From contig VWZL01002022.1 in NCBI GenBank assembly GCA_013396915.1, positions 1 through 64,000 of the forward strand: a stretch of 64,000 nucleotides of DNA. Direction: 5' to 3'. Source of the DNA: Stercorarius parasiticus. Lineage: Eukaryota; Chordata; Aves; Charadriiformes; Stercorariidae. Each line of letters starts with the position of its first letter. Position 1 is the stretch's first letter. Shown piece by piece: positions 37,401 through 48,565 of the stretch. Position numbers and translations under genes: made by a program. The notes beneath the pieces are model-generated. The model searched no databases and was not told where the DNA came from. It was given only the letters and a program-made list of their open reading frames with translations.

Positions 37401-40400
37401 CTAAAACTTTGATTTGGTAGGTTGTCCCTCATACAGCTTACGAATTGCTAAAACACAATTTGGTTTCTCTTAAAATAAAAAGAAATATTTTCCATTGAAA
37501 AGTCTGAAGACAGGATGGGGCTAGTAGTTTACTGGGATGAGTCAGCAAAAATGAAAGCTCCACCTATGGTATTTTAGCAAAACCAAGCAAACAAAATGAG
37601 AAGTGTCACAGCGCTAATTGCCTTGTAAATCCTTGGGCAAGAGACATTGACTCTAATATCAAATGAATTACATCTGTACGAAAAGAGCCAAAGCCTTACA
37701 TAATGACCATTAGCAGTAATGCAAAGGAGCCATTTGGAGAAAGTAGCAGGAACCTTTGGGTAACCTACATACTGCTGCAGAATAAATAAATATTTTATAA
37801 ATAGATGGGTTGTATCTGAAAGTGCAATGGGTTTGTGAAAATCCTCAGTATTTGTCCTGGGTATATGCTATAAGAGTTAAATATGGATGGCTCTTAGTTT
37901 TGTCTTATTATTCCATTCTGATTTTACCTCACAACTGGTCCATTTAGAATTACCTGATTTTTAGGTAGCAGACCTGAGGAGCTCCTCACCAAAAGATGTT
38001 GTGGATGCATGCGTTCAAAGGACACTGGGTAAATTGTGGGAAGAGATATCCATGGGGGATTACTAAACAGACAAACCCTATCTGGTTCAGGAAATGGCCT
38101 GAGCTATAAAAATGTTGAAGCCTAGGGGATTAGTTGGGAGAAACAGTGGTTGGTAGTTCTTACTGCCTCTCTGCCATCTAATGGGTTGTAGGCATCTCTG
38201 ATGTTCTATTCTTCTTTTGGGCGCTGCCAATGCAAGACACTCTCCAGAACACACTTTTTTCTCAGCATGCATTCACGTTTGATTTTGTTTCTCCTCAACT
38301 GTTGTTTCTAGATACATCAACTACTTGCACCATTGTCATGTAGAAAAGTACCTTTCAGAGTAATTTGGGTAGATATTACTGGATGACATTTACAAATGAA
38401 TATCCTTTCCCTAGCAGAATTTAGTACCCTTAGACTTGTGCTCTTAGTTTTCTTTTATTTTTTTTCCCCCTTCTTTTTTATATATACACACAGAGGAACA
38501 CATATTGAAACAGATTGAAGGAATGACTCCTTTAGGAGGCTAAGCTGCTGCACACATTTTGTTTTAATGAACAGCTGTGCTCTTCCCTCTCAATTAGTGT
38601 CCACAGAGCAGGTGGAACAGAAAACAGGAGAGAAGAAAGAGAGCTGCATCAGTGGTATCGGGAAGTTCCTGCGTTTGAGTCAAAGAAAAAGGCCAATTTA
38701 TCATTTTTATCAGTTTCTGGGATGAATGAGAGAGGAAGAGGACTGAGTGAAAAATAATTAAAAACAAGGGCCAAGGGGTATCAGCTTGAACATAGAGTTC
38801 AAAGAAGAGTATGAGAAGTGTAATTAATGGCTATAGAGAAATGGTGAGGAGTGAAAGCTCAGGGCACCCTTAGAAGGATTGTACATGCCAGTCTTGTGAT
38901 GACTTCTGCTCAGACTACAAAGGAGGAGGACTGTGGTTTATAACAATCATCAAAATAATTTATGGTTTTTCACCTTACAAAGTAATTTTCCATCATTTGC
39001 TATGGACCTACTTGAAGTGCTTTTTCCAGCTTTACGTTTTAGACGTAGTTTTTACTGAATTCCTGTCTCTGTTTTTCCTTATGACCTTAACTTGGCATTG
39101 CTCTTATTCTACTATACTGGAAATAACGTGCCATTATCCAGTCAGTCTGTACTCCTCCCATATGCACTTGCTGATTCTTATAGGATTTACCTGACAATAC
39201 AGGCTGGGACAGCAATAACACCCTGGCTGGTCATCACAGAGAGTGGGTTTTGTGCACAGCTGCCCAAGGAGATATAGCTGGATATCGGGATAAGAAGGAA
39301 TTGGAAGCAGACATAGTTAGCCACTAATGCTGTGGTGGTAGTTTGGGTGGAATTCTCATCACCAAAAGGTCAGAAAGTACAAGGACATCTAGATCTGAGC
39401 TGGTCACCTGTAACTCTGGTAGGGAGCGTCACAGTGGAGAGAGACAGGCATTTTTATTGTGGGATTCACCTGACCAAATGTAGATGTTTAGTTAAAAATG
39501 AAAGAAATTTCATCATAGAAATGCCTATTTCTCTGCAGGGTCTGAAAAGGAAGCCTCACTCAGATGTAGAATTCTACATTTGTTCAGATGAATCCCATGC
39601 AGAGTGCCTGCTATGGCAGAGCACGGAGGGGTATTTTCACTCTGGTTTGCTGCAGAACTTCCTCCGAGCAGTAGGTGATGCTTGGATTTTCTGCAGAAGA
39701 AAGAAATAATCTCCAAGGGTTTCACTTGCTGATTTTTTTTTTTTGTCCTAATATTCATTAGTTCTTCTTTTATATTCCTGCTGTGAATGTATATAGTGTG
39801 TCAGTCATACTGAATTAAAACATAGCGTGACCACGAAGAGATTTTAGCAAACACTCATTCATTCATTTTTTTTTCCCCATCAAAAACTTCTTTAAAGCAA
39901 GTTACTCTATTTTATTACTGAAACTGAGTCTGTGGGTTTTTTTTCTGTGTTCTGAAGCCAATGAGGATCTGTAAAGCTGTGTATATCTGCTCAAACATGT
40001 CAATGGAAAGTTCCTTATAAACATTACTATGGTGAAAATGGAGCAGTCTCTGGAGAATTTGATTTTTTCAAAATACAGGCAAAGTGTTAAACATATAATC
40101 CTACTCCTGCGTGATTAATTATATCTCAAGTTGTGTGAGACAGGCACTCTGAACTTGCAAAAACATGAAAACCAGCACTCAGAAAGAATACATTCAAAAA
40201 TAAGTATGAAAAATAAATTGGCATATCTCGAAATTTCATACGTTGGAGAGATAAATGAAGCTGTATAAATTTACTTCCAAGAACTAAGATCATATTTGAA
40301 ACAACAAGATAGATGGAAACAATGTCTCCTTGTTCCCTTTTGCATTTTAGATGAGATGCTGCTTCGCTGTGTGACCTGAAGGAGTTGTTGCAGTATAGAA

Positions 40401-41021
40401 ATAGCACCAATACAGCAAACTATGCCTCGTTTCTTATGTAGGCACATAACACTCTTTAAATGTTAATATACATACTAATTGCCATTGCTATATTCTACAG
40501 TGCCCCCCTCTCCAGTCTCTAATTCCTTCATGTCAATAAGCATGACAGGCCAGGTTCTAACAGAAAAATAGGAGACTATTTGACCTGTTAAGTTAGCAGA
40601 AAATATTACTCCAAAGGGAGAACTGAAATATACATTTGCTTCAAATAACCCTGCACTGGTTGCCATTAAATAGTAAAGAATTTCAAAAACCAGGCATTCA
40701 TTGTTTCATGCTTTTAGGATATGGGAAATCTGATATTTTGGATGCTTATACTGGTGTCAGCAGAGAATTCATTCTCTCAGAGTACCTGTAGAAATGTCTA
40801 GGGCGAGGGTGCCTTTCAGCCATTTCCCTATCTTTTAACAATTCTTGTCTAGTCGAGAGAATCTGCTCCATAATTTAAAATTATTTTTAGGATACTCTAC
40901 TTCACAAAGCTACACATGCCACTCATGGCCAAGGATCCAACAGGGCACTGTACACACCATTCTACCTTTTCCCATCCCCATTTCGCCCCTACACTTCTTT
41001 CCTCAATAGTGCTTTTAAGAA

Positions 41022-41140
41022 AGGCTGAGGACTGGAAACTGAAGCAAGTGGGTCAGCTTTGTGCCGCATCAGCAACGTAAAGACTCTGGAACAAAAGCCA
41101 AGAGTTCTGCCCTGACTATCTAACCATGACCACGGCATTC
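41022..41140 (-). mobile_element. MIR-like SINE fragment
   Basis: On the plus strand, GGCTGAGGACTGGAAACTGA, GAAGCAAGTGGGTCAGC, then AGAGTTCTGCCCTGACTATC and TAACCATGACCACG follow the order of a reversed CORE-SINE/MIR (GGAAACTGAGGC ... CAGGAGTCCTGACTC ... TAACCACTAGACCACG). High divergence; moderate to low confidence. Confidence 0.45.
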
Positions 41141-41592
41141 TCTATCAGGAAGATACTCATAATTTCAGGTAATTAAATGACTAGGAAGCTCATTCTGTGC
41201 TTGGCAGACAAAATTAAACATGCCAAATGAACAAAACCTGCTTAAATGAGTGAAATACTGAGGCTGCTATTGATTACAATTGGTTAATTAGTTTTAGGGA
41301 ATATTTTGATCAATGTTTTTGACTGCTGAAAATGATGTTTGCATTTACACAAAGCCAACGTTCACTTTTTTTCTTGTTAGAATCACTGGGACTGGGGGAG
41401 GAGTTGGTTTGTATTTTTCTACTGCAAGAACAAAGCTACTGCATGGTGGTTTTGGTTATTTCTGCTTCTGAGAAACACCTATGAAAAATTCTAAAAAAAA
41501 CATATAGAAAAAATAAGAATCATTATTTGGTAAACAGTTCTCAGAAAATGTGTATGTTCTTCAGTTAGCCTGCTACTTCAAAATGCAGAGAG

Positions 41593-41608
41593 ATATATAT
41601 ATATATAA
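41593..41608. repeat. (AT)n microsatellite
   Basis: Perfect AT dinucleotide run of about 14 bases, then ATAAAT. Confidence 0.85.
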
Positions 41609-41895
41609 ATAATTATCAGAACACATTTTAGACAGCTAAATCTGACTTAACATGCTCTTTGGACTACTATATTATTCAATGAAAGAAAAGATTATTCTAT
41701 TCTGTGAAAAGATTCTTCTGTTCTGTAAGTTCATGAAATAAAGCTCTGCAGATCGGCAGTCAACAGATCTGGTTTTAGAATGGTAAATGCTACGTTCAAA
41801 AGTGTTATAGACTTCATTATGTCTAAATAACACATTTTGATAGATATTCATTTTAATGTCTAGTGAAACAGATCTTTTAGGAGGCTTTTGAAGGT

Positions 41896-41945
41896 TAATA
41901 TATATATAATGGCATACATACATATTAATATGTCTATATGTAATA
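41896..41945. repeat. TA/CATA-rich microsatellite
   Basis: Imperfect TA and CATA units over about 50 bp. Confidence 0.65.
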
Positions 41946-43554
41946 ATATGTATTGGTCAGAAAGAAATTAATTCGTGTTTAGCACAGCATTCATGGTGTT
42001 GGCTGTTTTATTCCTCAGAAAATCCAAAGGGTTTGGATTCTAAGCACTCACTAAGTTTTCGTTATAATGAAAACTGTGATGGAAGTAAACACACACAAAA
42101 TAGATTGCCAGAAGAACTCATTTTCGTTCTTTGCATTTTCATTATTTGAAGTCTTCTTATAAGTAGAACTCCACAGTAAGGGAAATTGAGCCCAGGAATA
42201 TTGCTACCACTATTACAACTTCAAGTAAAGCAGTGCATTGCAGCAAAAGACAGACTCTGGTTTTAAAGTATTTCTTAGATTGGATGGCCCAGAGGTGCCT
42301 AGTCTGCTGGAAATTTTTGGAGACTTTGTTTCTAAAGGTACAGTGGAATGATGAGAAAAGAAAGTGAAGGCAGTCTCTGTTTGCTTTTGAGTGCTACATC
42401 TGTTCCCCTGAACCCTTCCTGTCAGCTGGCCTTTCATTACCATCCAGCGAGTCTGATGGAAGCGGCCCACTTTTCTAACTTTCTTTGAAGTGATAGAGAT
42501 GATTTCTACACAGAACATGTAAGTAGATGGAAAATTTTTTGTGTCTGGCTGTTCCCCACAAGTGCAGAAGAGCCTAGGGAAAGCTTGACCCTTGATGTTT
42601 ACATCCTCTGATCTGGTAGGCGCTTGAGTGTGCATAACAAACAACTCCCACAATCATTTGCACCGAACCCAGTGTGCTACAAGCACGTGTAAGAGCTTGA
42701 GGGTATTGGAAGAGAGGGCTTTTCAATATACTTGCCATCTGATTTCACACCTTTGCAAATGTGCTTTGCTGAAAGCATGATGAAGTTCAGATGAATCCCT
42801 TTGACACAATGATGGAGACAAGTTGAGCTTCACCCTGGTATGGATGCGCACAGACAGGAGATTTTTTAAATCAGCTCAGCTAAATGAAAATACAGTGTGT
42901 CCCCTGCAGAGCTGCCAAGGTCAGTGAGAGTGCTGGTAATCTGCTGTATAAATGCCAGATGCACAAGGTATAGTGCCTCCAGGCATTTTTAGTTCACTTT
43001 GTTTATAATGGAAGCCAAACGCCAAGCTTCATTACAGTAAAAAGTTTAGTGTTTCTTCCTGTCTTGCTTTGACATAAATCTGAGTACAAATAAATAAATA
43101 ATAGTCTAACGGTTTAGGCAGTATCTTTTTCTAGGCTGGCACAACTCTCCAGTAAACTTTAAAGGGGGCATGTAGGAACTTTACATCACTAGATTTTTTT
43201 TTTTACAGGTTAGGCCACAAGATTTGCCCTTCTGTGTAATCCCTCTTATTAAGGGGCAGTTTAATAAAGCAATTTGCAGTTAGGCATCTTTAACTCTTAC
43301 AAAACATTTGTTTTCTATTTAATTCCTCCATCACACAGTTTAACTCATTAAAGAGCAGACAGACATTCAGCTTTTTTTTGTGTGGGTTTATGTGGCATGA
43401 CATGTCATGTGCAGCAGATTTTCTTTATTTAGTAAGATAGAAACGGGCATTTAACCTAGACTGGAAGCTCCTGGATCTTCGGGTCTAAATCTCATCTGCT
43501 GTGAGCAGTCATTCATCATAATCCCTTTAATAAACTTATTGAGTGGAGGAGGCA

Positions 43555-44650
43555 AGAAGTCTACTGGAAGAATATTACACAGAATATCTTTCTCCTAATG
43601 ACTAGAAACCTCCTTCTGATTTCCACACTAGAATTATTTATGGACAGTTTCTATCCATTTGTTCTTGTGCCAGTGCCATCCTTCAGTTTAAATAGATCCT
43701 CTTTCACCCTGGTGTTTCCCTGTCTGTGTATTTATAGATAGTAATTCAGTATCCTTTTAGCCTCTGTTTTATTAGATTACCCAAAACAAGACCAGTTTTA
43801 TTCTTCTAAGACTCATGGTTCTGTGATCACTCCAAGAGTCTTTTTCTTCACTTATTCTTTGCTGAGTGGTCTTAAAAACTGCATAGTTCTCCAAAAGTGG
43901 TCATCTGAACGTCTTGTAAAGCCACTCAAATGCCATGGCTCCTTCTGGAAATACCTCATCTGATACACGTATTCATTACATTTGTCTTTTTACATATATC
44001 ACTACGGTTCACAAGCATCACTGGTACACACAAATCCTCTCCTTTTGTAACATTTTGAGCTCATAAAGTAAGTTCTTAATATTAGTCCCTAAGTGTATGA
44101 CTTGTCCTTTACATGATTAGATTTTTATCTCATTATTACTATGCAAATCCACAAGTTTATCAGATCTTTCAAAGCTCTCTATGCATTGGGGATGTTTCCC
44201 AACTTCATGGCATCGGTAAATTCTGTTAAAACGAGTTTTCTTTTGCATGAAGGTCACTAAAAACCTATTAGGTAGCTCCCAGGACTGATCCTTTACTGGT
44301 AAGTTTCCTTCAGCATGTTTGACTATTTTCCTTTACTCTTTATCTAACTTCTGCACTAGTCCTAAACTTCTCCATGTTAACCAACTTGTTCTCCCAAAGC
44401 ACCATATAAAATGCTTGAAAGAACTTCTCAGAAAAATCTTCTGTATTTTCAAAGCAAATTACCAGTTTAATTTAGCATAATCTGTTTGGTAAAGTTCTGC
44501 CGTGCTTTATGACATTGTATGCCTTTAATTCTTTCTCCCCTTAGATTTATTTTAAAGCTTTTCATTCCATTCTGAAGGCTTGCGTGTTATTGAGATCTGA
44601 CGAGTAGGTCAGTATTTGCCTAAGAAAATTTCCTCTCCACTATACTTCAT
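43555..44650 (-). mobile_element. Ancient CR1/L3-like LINE fragment (RT region)
   Basis: About 1.1 kb on the plus strand matches, in order, the reverse complement of old archosaur/turtle CR1 elements: ACCTCCTTCTGATTTCCACA near 43609, GTTCTTGTGCCAGTGCCATC near 43662, GGTGTTTCCCTGTCTGTGTA near 43712, TGGAAATACCTCATCTGATA near 43947, TCCCTAAGTGTATGACTTGT near 44085, TCATGGCATCGGTAAATTCT near 44205, CCCAGGACTGATCC near 44278, CACCATATAAAATGCTTG near 44401 and TTTAGCATAATCTGTTTGG near 44472. This corresponds to the reverse-transcriptase coding part, but every frame is full of stops. It is much older than the CR1 copies at 6272, 53828 and 60763. Family name is from memory of the consensus layout, not from alignment. 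Confidence 0.82.
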
Positions 44651-46335
44651 GACAAGAGAAACAGGAAGTATGATTAAGTTCTCAGTTTGTGGGTTAGTGC
44701 CGTACCTTCACGGCATGCAGCTGGAGTAACACAACAACCAGTAGGAAGGGAACTCACTGGAGAACAACAAAGATTCTTGTTTAAATTGCACTTTAAATGA
44801 AAACATGTAATATTCGCTTCACTTAAACATTTTTTGTAGATTCAAATTGCTAAAATTGTTACTTATACTTTCTTTAATTGGTTTTATAGTTATTAGCAGT
44901 GTCAGATTTTAGTATAAGCTTTTTTCTTATACCAGGGCTTTTCACATGTAAAAGGCTTACTGGAAATTTCAACGTCTTATTACCATTCTTAGCACAAAGC
45001 AACACAAAATCACTAAATTCTCTTAGTTATATTTAAAACCAGTACTACCTACTGCTAGCCGCATGTTTTAGCTTAGTCTGTGTTCTTTCAGGCTATCTGA
45101 AGTCATCTGACTTGAGCTTCTCTGTAATTGGCTTACTTACAAATAGTAGTATTTTTTTAAATGTTTGTAAATTGTTTCATCCCCAACTTACTCTTTCCAA
45201 ACTGTTCACTTTATGCAAGCCTTTGTAAGAGGCAGGTAGCAAACAGAAGTCAACCCGTTGTTTCCATTTGTATCTCACTGATTTTGGGAATGCTTGGAGA
45301 CCAGTTTCTCTCATACGGTGTGGAAAACAGTAGACCTACCTTAATCTTTACCTACCCGTATTGGGCACATTGTTATCAGTCATGTCTGATTTTCCCTGGA
45401 AATGCTCCTGACAGTCTCCAGGATTGCAGTGGGAGGTAATATAGGCAATTCAGAGACCTCCTTCCTGGGATCTTTCTCATGTTGGGGCATCAGAATTCAC
45501 CTAAAAAAGCTACAGGGCAGTAGAGAATTAGGCTCCAGATTAGCTTTCATTGTGATTCAGATAAAACATAGAAGCAAATGATGGGGAGATAAGTCGAATT
45601 TCTGAAATGTATTTGAGGGCAACACAGTTTTCCATAACATGTTGACTTTCTAAAGAAAAGAAAGACTAGGGATTTTTCTTTTAGAGAGAAGGTTTGATTT
45701 TATTGCAGTTTGGAAAATCTGGAGCATACTGTGTATATGCTGCATAGACTTGGATTTTGACATTGGTTTAGGGGGCAAATTTAAAAAAAAACCCAACAAT
45801 TTCCTCGTGCTATTTGAGTAAAATGACATGCATGGCCTCTCCCTACCTTGACAAGGAGAGAGATGCAATACTATGGTTTACAGAGGGGACCTTACATAAT
45901 TTAAATAAGGGATTGAATTAATAAAAATATTATGACTTCTTGAAGGGAAGTATCAGACTGGTAGGTCAAAGGAAAAAAATACTGCAAAGGCACTAATGTT
46001 TTTAGACTTAATGTTTCACTTTTGCAATAATTCAGGCATAGACTTTGATTGCCATCATAAACAATGTGAACTTTACCCTTGGAGTTTATGAATTCTTCAA
46101 TTATTTAATTATCCAGTATATATAATTTTATATGATCTATAAATGAGCAGTACTTGATAGCCCCAAAGCTGAAGAATTTCAGAAACATTTAAGATTTGCA
46201 TCCCTTCCTTATAAAATAATGCCATTTCTTTGGCTCAAGAGCTTCCTCGCTCATGCTCCAATATGGAAAAAGACCAAACCACTTTACTGCAGTACTTTCT
46301 CCATGTCTGAGTTACAAGTCTGTTGTTTATCAAGA
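44651..46335. other. AT-rich non-coding, no gene seen
   Basis: A 92-codon plus-strand open frame at 45161-45439 is not recognised. A short A-to-CCC tract lies at 45783-45798. Confidence 0.6.
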
Positions 46336-46560
46336 GCTGAATGGTCTTGCGGCAAAATATAGGGTGGGAGTGAGGAAGTTTGTAATCTAATCCTGGCTGT
46401 GCCCCAGGCTTTGTATGAATCCATGGGCAAGTAGTTTAACCTCTTTGATCCTCAATTTATTTTGAAGCAAACTGGGGGGGGAAATGATACAGCCTGTCTT
46501 GTGCAGGTGTCATGAGGGTACCTTCTGGCACTTTTGGATGGAATTGAGTGCTCCAGAAAA
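46336..46560 (+). mobile_element. MIR (CORE-SINE) fragment
   Basis: The best SINE match of the window. In forward orientation it shows TAATCCTGGCTGTGCCCC (for AATCCTGGCTCTGCCAC), ATGGGCAAGTAGTTTAACCT (for TGGGCAAGTTACTTAACCT), TCTTTGATCCTCAATTTA (for CTCTGAGCCTCAGTTTC), an ACTGGGGGGGGAAATGATA block (for AATGGGGATAATAATA) and TGTCATGAGGGTAC. MIRs are tRNA-derived SINEs, inactive since early amniote time and moved by L2-type LINEs (known). The insertion sits just left of a motif-dense candidate enhancer. Confidence 0.72.
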
Positions 46561-46689
46561 AGCAAATTTTATTACCTTTTACCCTACTTCTCTCTATTAA
46601 CCATCAGTGGAGATGGGATCAGGGGCCTTAACCATTTGCCAAGGGAGGTGTATGCAAAACTGAGTTTGAAGATTTACCTAAATGTTCAG

Positions 46690-47210
46690 CGTTAACTATT
46701 AAAGCCTTCATTAATGAATTTCAAATAGTCAAAGATTCCTTTAGTCCCATAATTCACTTGCCCTTTTAATTATGATACCTGTGACCACTCAAAATAAATT
46801 TCCAACGGGAGGTTAATTATTTCTGCTAAGCATCTCACTTCCCTGACAATTGTCACTTGGAACATTTTTTCTAGGCAAAATCACTTCAAATAAAGCTAAA
46901 TTCATAAATGAATGCCAATACTGGAAAGATAAGCTTGGCATCTGGACATTTGAAGCTGCCAGGTGTATTATATATGTGACCACAGCTGTTCACTGTGGTA
47001 ACTGAAGGGAAAAAAATGAGCAAAAGAGAGATAAGCATTATGAAATAGCAAGAGGCAGTGCTATGTTATTACTTTAATTGCAAGGGGGTAATGATTTTCT
47101 TTGTAATTGCAATGCAAAGTTGCTGTTGAATGTCCAATATGTGCCTGGAATGATGCTCTGATGCAAGTTTTCAATAAAAATGGAGGCTGCTTGCAAGTGA
47201 GATGTTTAAA
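46690..47210. promoter_or_regulatory. Candidate distal enhancer (homeodomain, SOX, RUNX and E-box motifs)
   Basis: Right of the MIR fossil the sequence becomes complex and motif-dense. TAATTA homeodomain cores lie at 46767-46772 and 46814-46819. GACAATTGTC at 46845-46854 is a palindrome with two facing SOX-like cores. An E-box CAGGTG lies at 46960-46965. ACCACAG at 46979-46985 and CTGTGGT at 46993-46999 are a perfect inverted pair of RUNX-type sites, with an E-box CAGCTG at 46983-46988 between them. Further right is GCAATGCAAAG (about 47108), a partial POU-like match. No frame is coding. Motif density of this kind is typical of conserved developmental enhancers, but conservation cannot be seen from one genome. 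Confidence 0.35.
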
Positions 47211-47679
47211 CACACTAAGCAGAAGAGGAAAAAAGTGGAATGATGACTTCTTTTTACAGATTTGGAAGACCCAGATCTATCTCCAAATCAAGGAAGCCAC
47301 AAGAATAATACAACACAGGAAAAGGAGAAGAAATCTGTAATATCACTTTCACAGTCAATGAGATAGCAGCAATGTATCACAGATCGCTGTCATAAAAGTG
47401 ATTTGTTAATGTCAGGGGTTTTAAGGGTAATTGTTTGGATTTTACTGTGGTTTTTCCTGACATGTTATAGTTACTTCCTGTGCTATATATGCATTGGTCC
47501 AGCTTGAACAATTCCCTCAAAAAAAAAAGAACCCCTCAGAACCGAATGCGTCAGTTATCAGTATGCATAATTTTATTTCAGTTGATTTGCATCTTTGACA
47601 GCTTACTGCAATTTCCTAATTGTTTTGTCATGGCTCTCTGAAGTGCTAACCAACTGCACACCAGGGAAACATGCATCCC

Positions 47680-47898
47680 AGTAGGAGTGAGAACAAGGGT
47701 TAGGACCTAGGGGTGGAATTCCTGAACCCTCCTCAGCAAAGGGTTCCTGGAGAGTGCAGGCACAAGCAAGCCTTGCTCCCTGCTGCTTCTGCTGCTCAGA
47801 GAGGCCAAACAAGCGTTTGCTGCTGACACGGGAGCAGAGACGGAGGAGAGAAGGGCATGTCTCATGAGGTCTTGTGAATAACATGCCAGAGCTCTAAG
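47680..47898 (+). other. Possible non-coding exon ending in a consensus splice donor
   Basis: A locally GC-richer stretch ends at AAG|GTGAGT, with the donor GT at 47899-47900, a full consensus 5' splice site. No strong upstream acceptor or protein similarity supports an exon, so this could belong to a long non-coding RNA or be chance. Confidence 0.15.
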
Positions 47899-48352
47899 GT
47901 GAGTTTGCAGGTATAGCACTGGGTGCCATCTTTTTTCTTGGTGCAGCATCTGTTTCAGGGTCACAGCAAAAAAGCACACCTTCCTGTTTAACTGTTTCAG
48001 CACATGCCATTACGGTTAAGGGCTGAGAAAGGAGCGTTATCATTTTAAACAAATATGAGTCGCCCAAACATTTCCTTCACAAGGAGTCCTTCGGCTAAGT
48101 TGTCCATTTGGAAATTGACCAAGAAGCTGTCTGGATCTCCTCGGGCAGCAGGACAAGACAACATCCCACAAGTGTGCTACAGGGCCCCTTCTGTGAGTAC
48201 ATTGAACGTGTTCTTATACGACATTTATTTTTTCAGGTCTAGGTAGGGATGTGACTTCAGCGCGTTATAGCAATGCTAAAGTGCAAAAACATAGGTAAAT
48301 TTTAAACTCACGCTCCATTTGCAGAAGAGGATTTGTACTGCTGAGGTGAGGA

Positions 48353-48565
48353 ATGATGGTCTTATGACTGGAATTTCAAAGATAAATATTCAAGTCCCAG
48401 GTCTGCGACTTCACATCTTTACATATGTCCTTGAGCAAGTCATCTGATTTCTACGATTCAGATCATCGTTTCTAAACTCATCCTTTGTTTTCTTTGTTCT
48501 TTCTGACAAAGGATATTTATCCTTGTGTGTTTGTACAGTGCTTATCATACAGGACTCCCAGTCTT
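48353..48565 (+). mobile_element. MIR-like SINE fragment
   Basis: Forward-order blocks: ATTCAAGTCCCAGGTCTGCG (for TTCGAATCCCGGCTCTGCC), CTTTACATATGTCCTTGAGC then AAGTCATCTGATTTC (for GTGTGACCTTGGGCAAGTTACTTAACCTC), TTCAGATCATCGTTTCTAAA, and GTACAGTGCTTATCATAC near 48535. Second MIR-type fossil within 2 kb of the one at 46336, same orientation. Confidence 0.55.

Larger units (their letters stand above)
30299..43554. other. AT-rich non-coding, no gene seen
   Basis: Contains poly-T (31419-31433), a stretch between inverted CA and GT tracts (35951-36184), an unrecognised 125-codon open frame (39332-39709 plus), a SINE fossil near 41022, AT microsatellites at 41593 and 41896, and an unrecognised 146-codon open frame (42213-42653 minus). 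None shows a known domain or a convincing exon structure. Confidence 0.6.

Noticed and set aside
39332..39709. 125-codon plus-strand frame
   Set aside because: No known domain, no regulatory or splice context, and length still compatible with chance across six frames of 64 kb.
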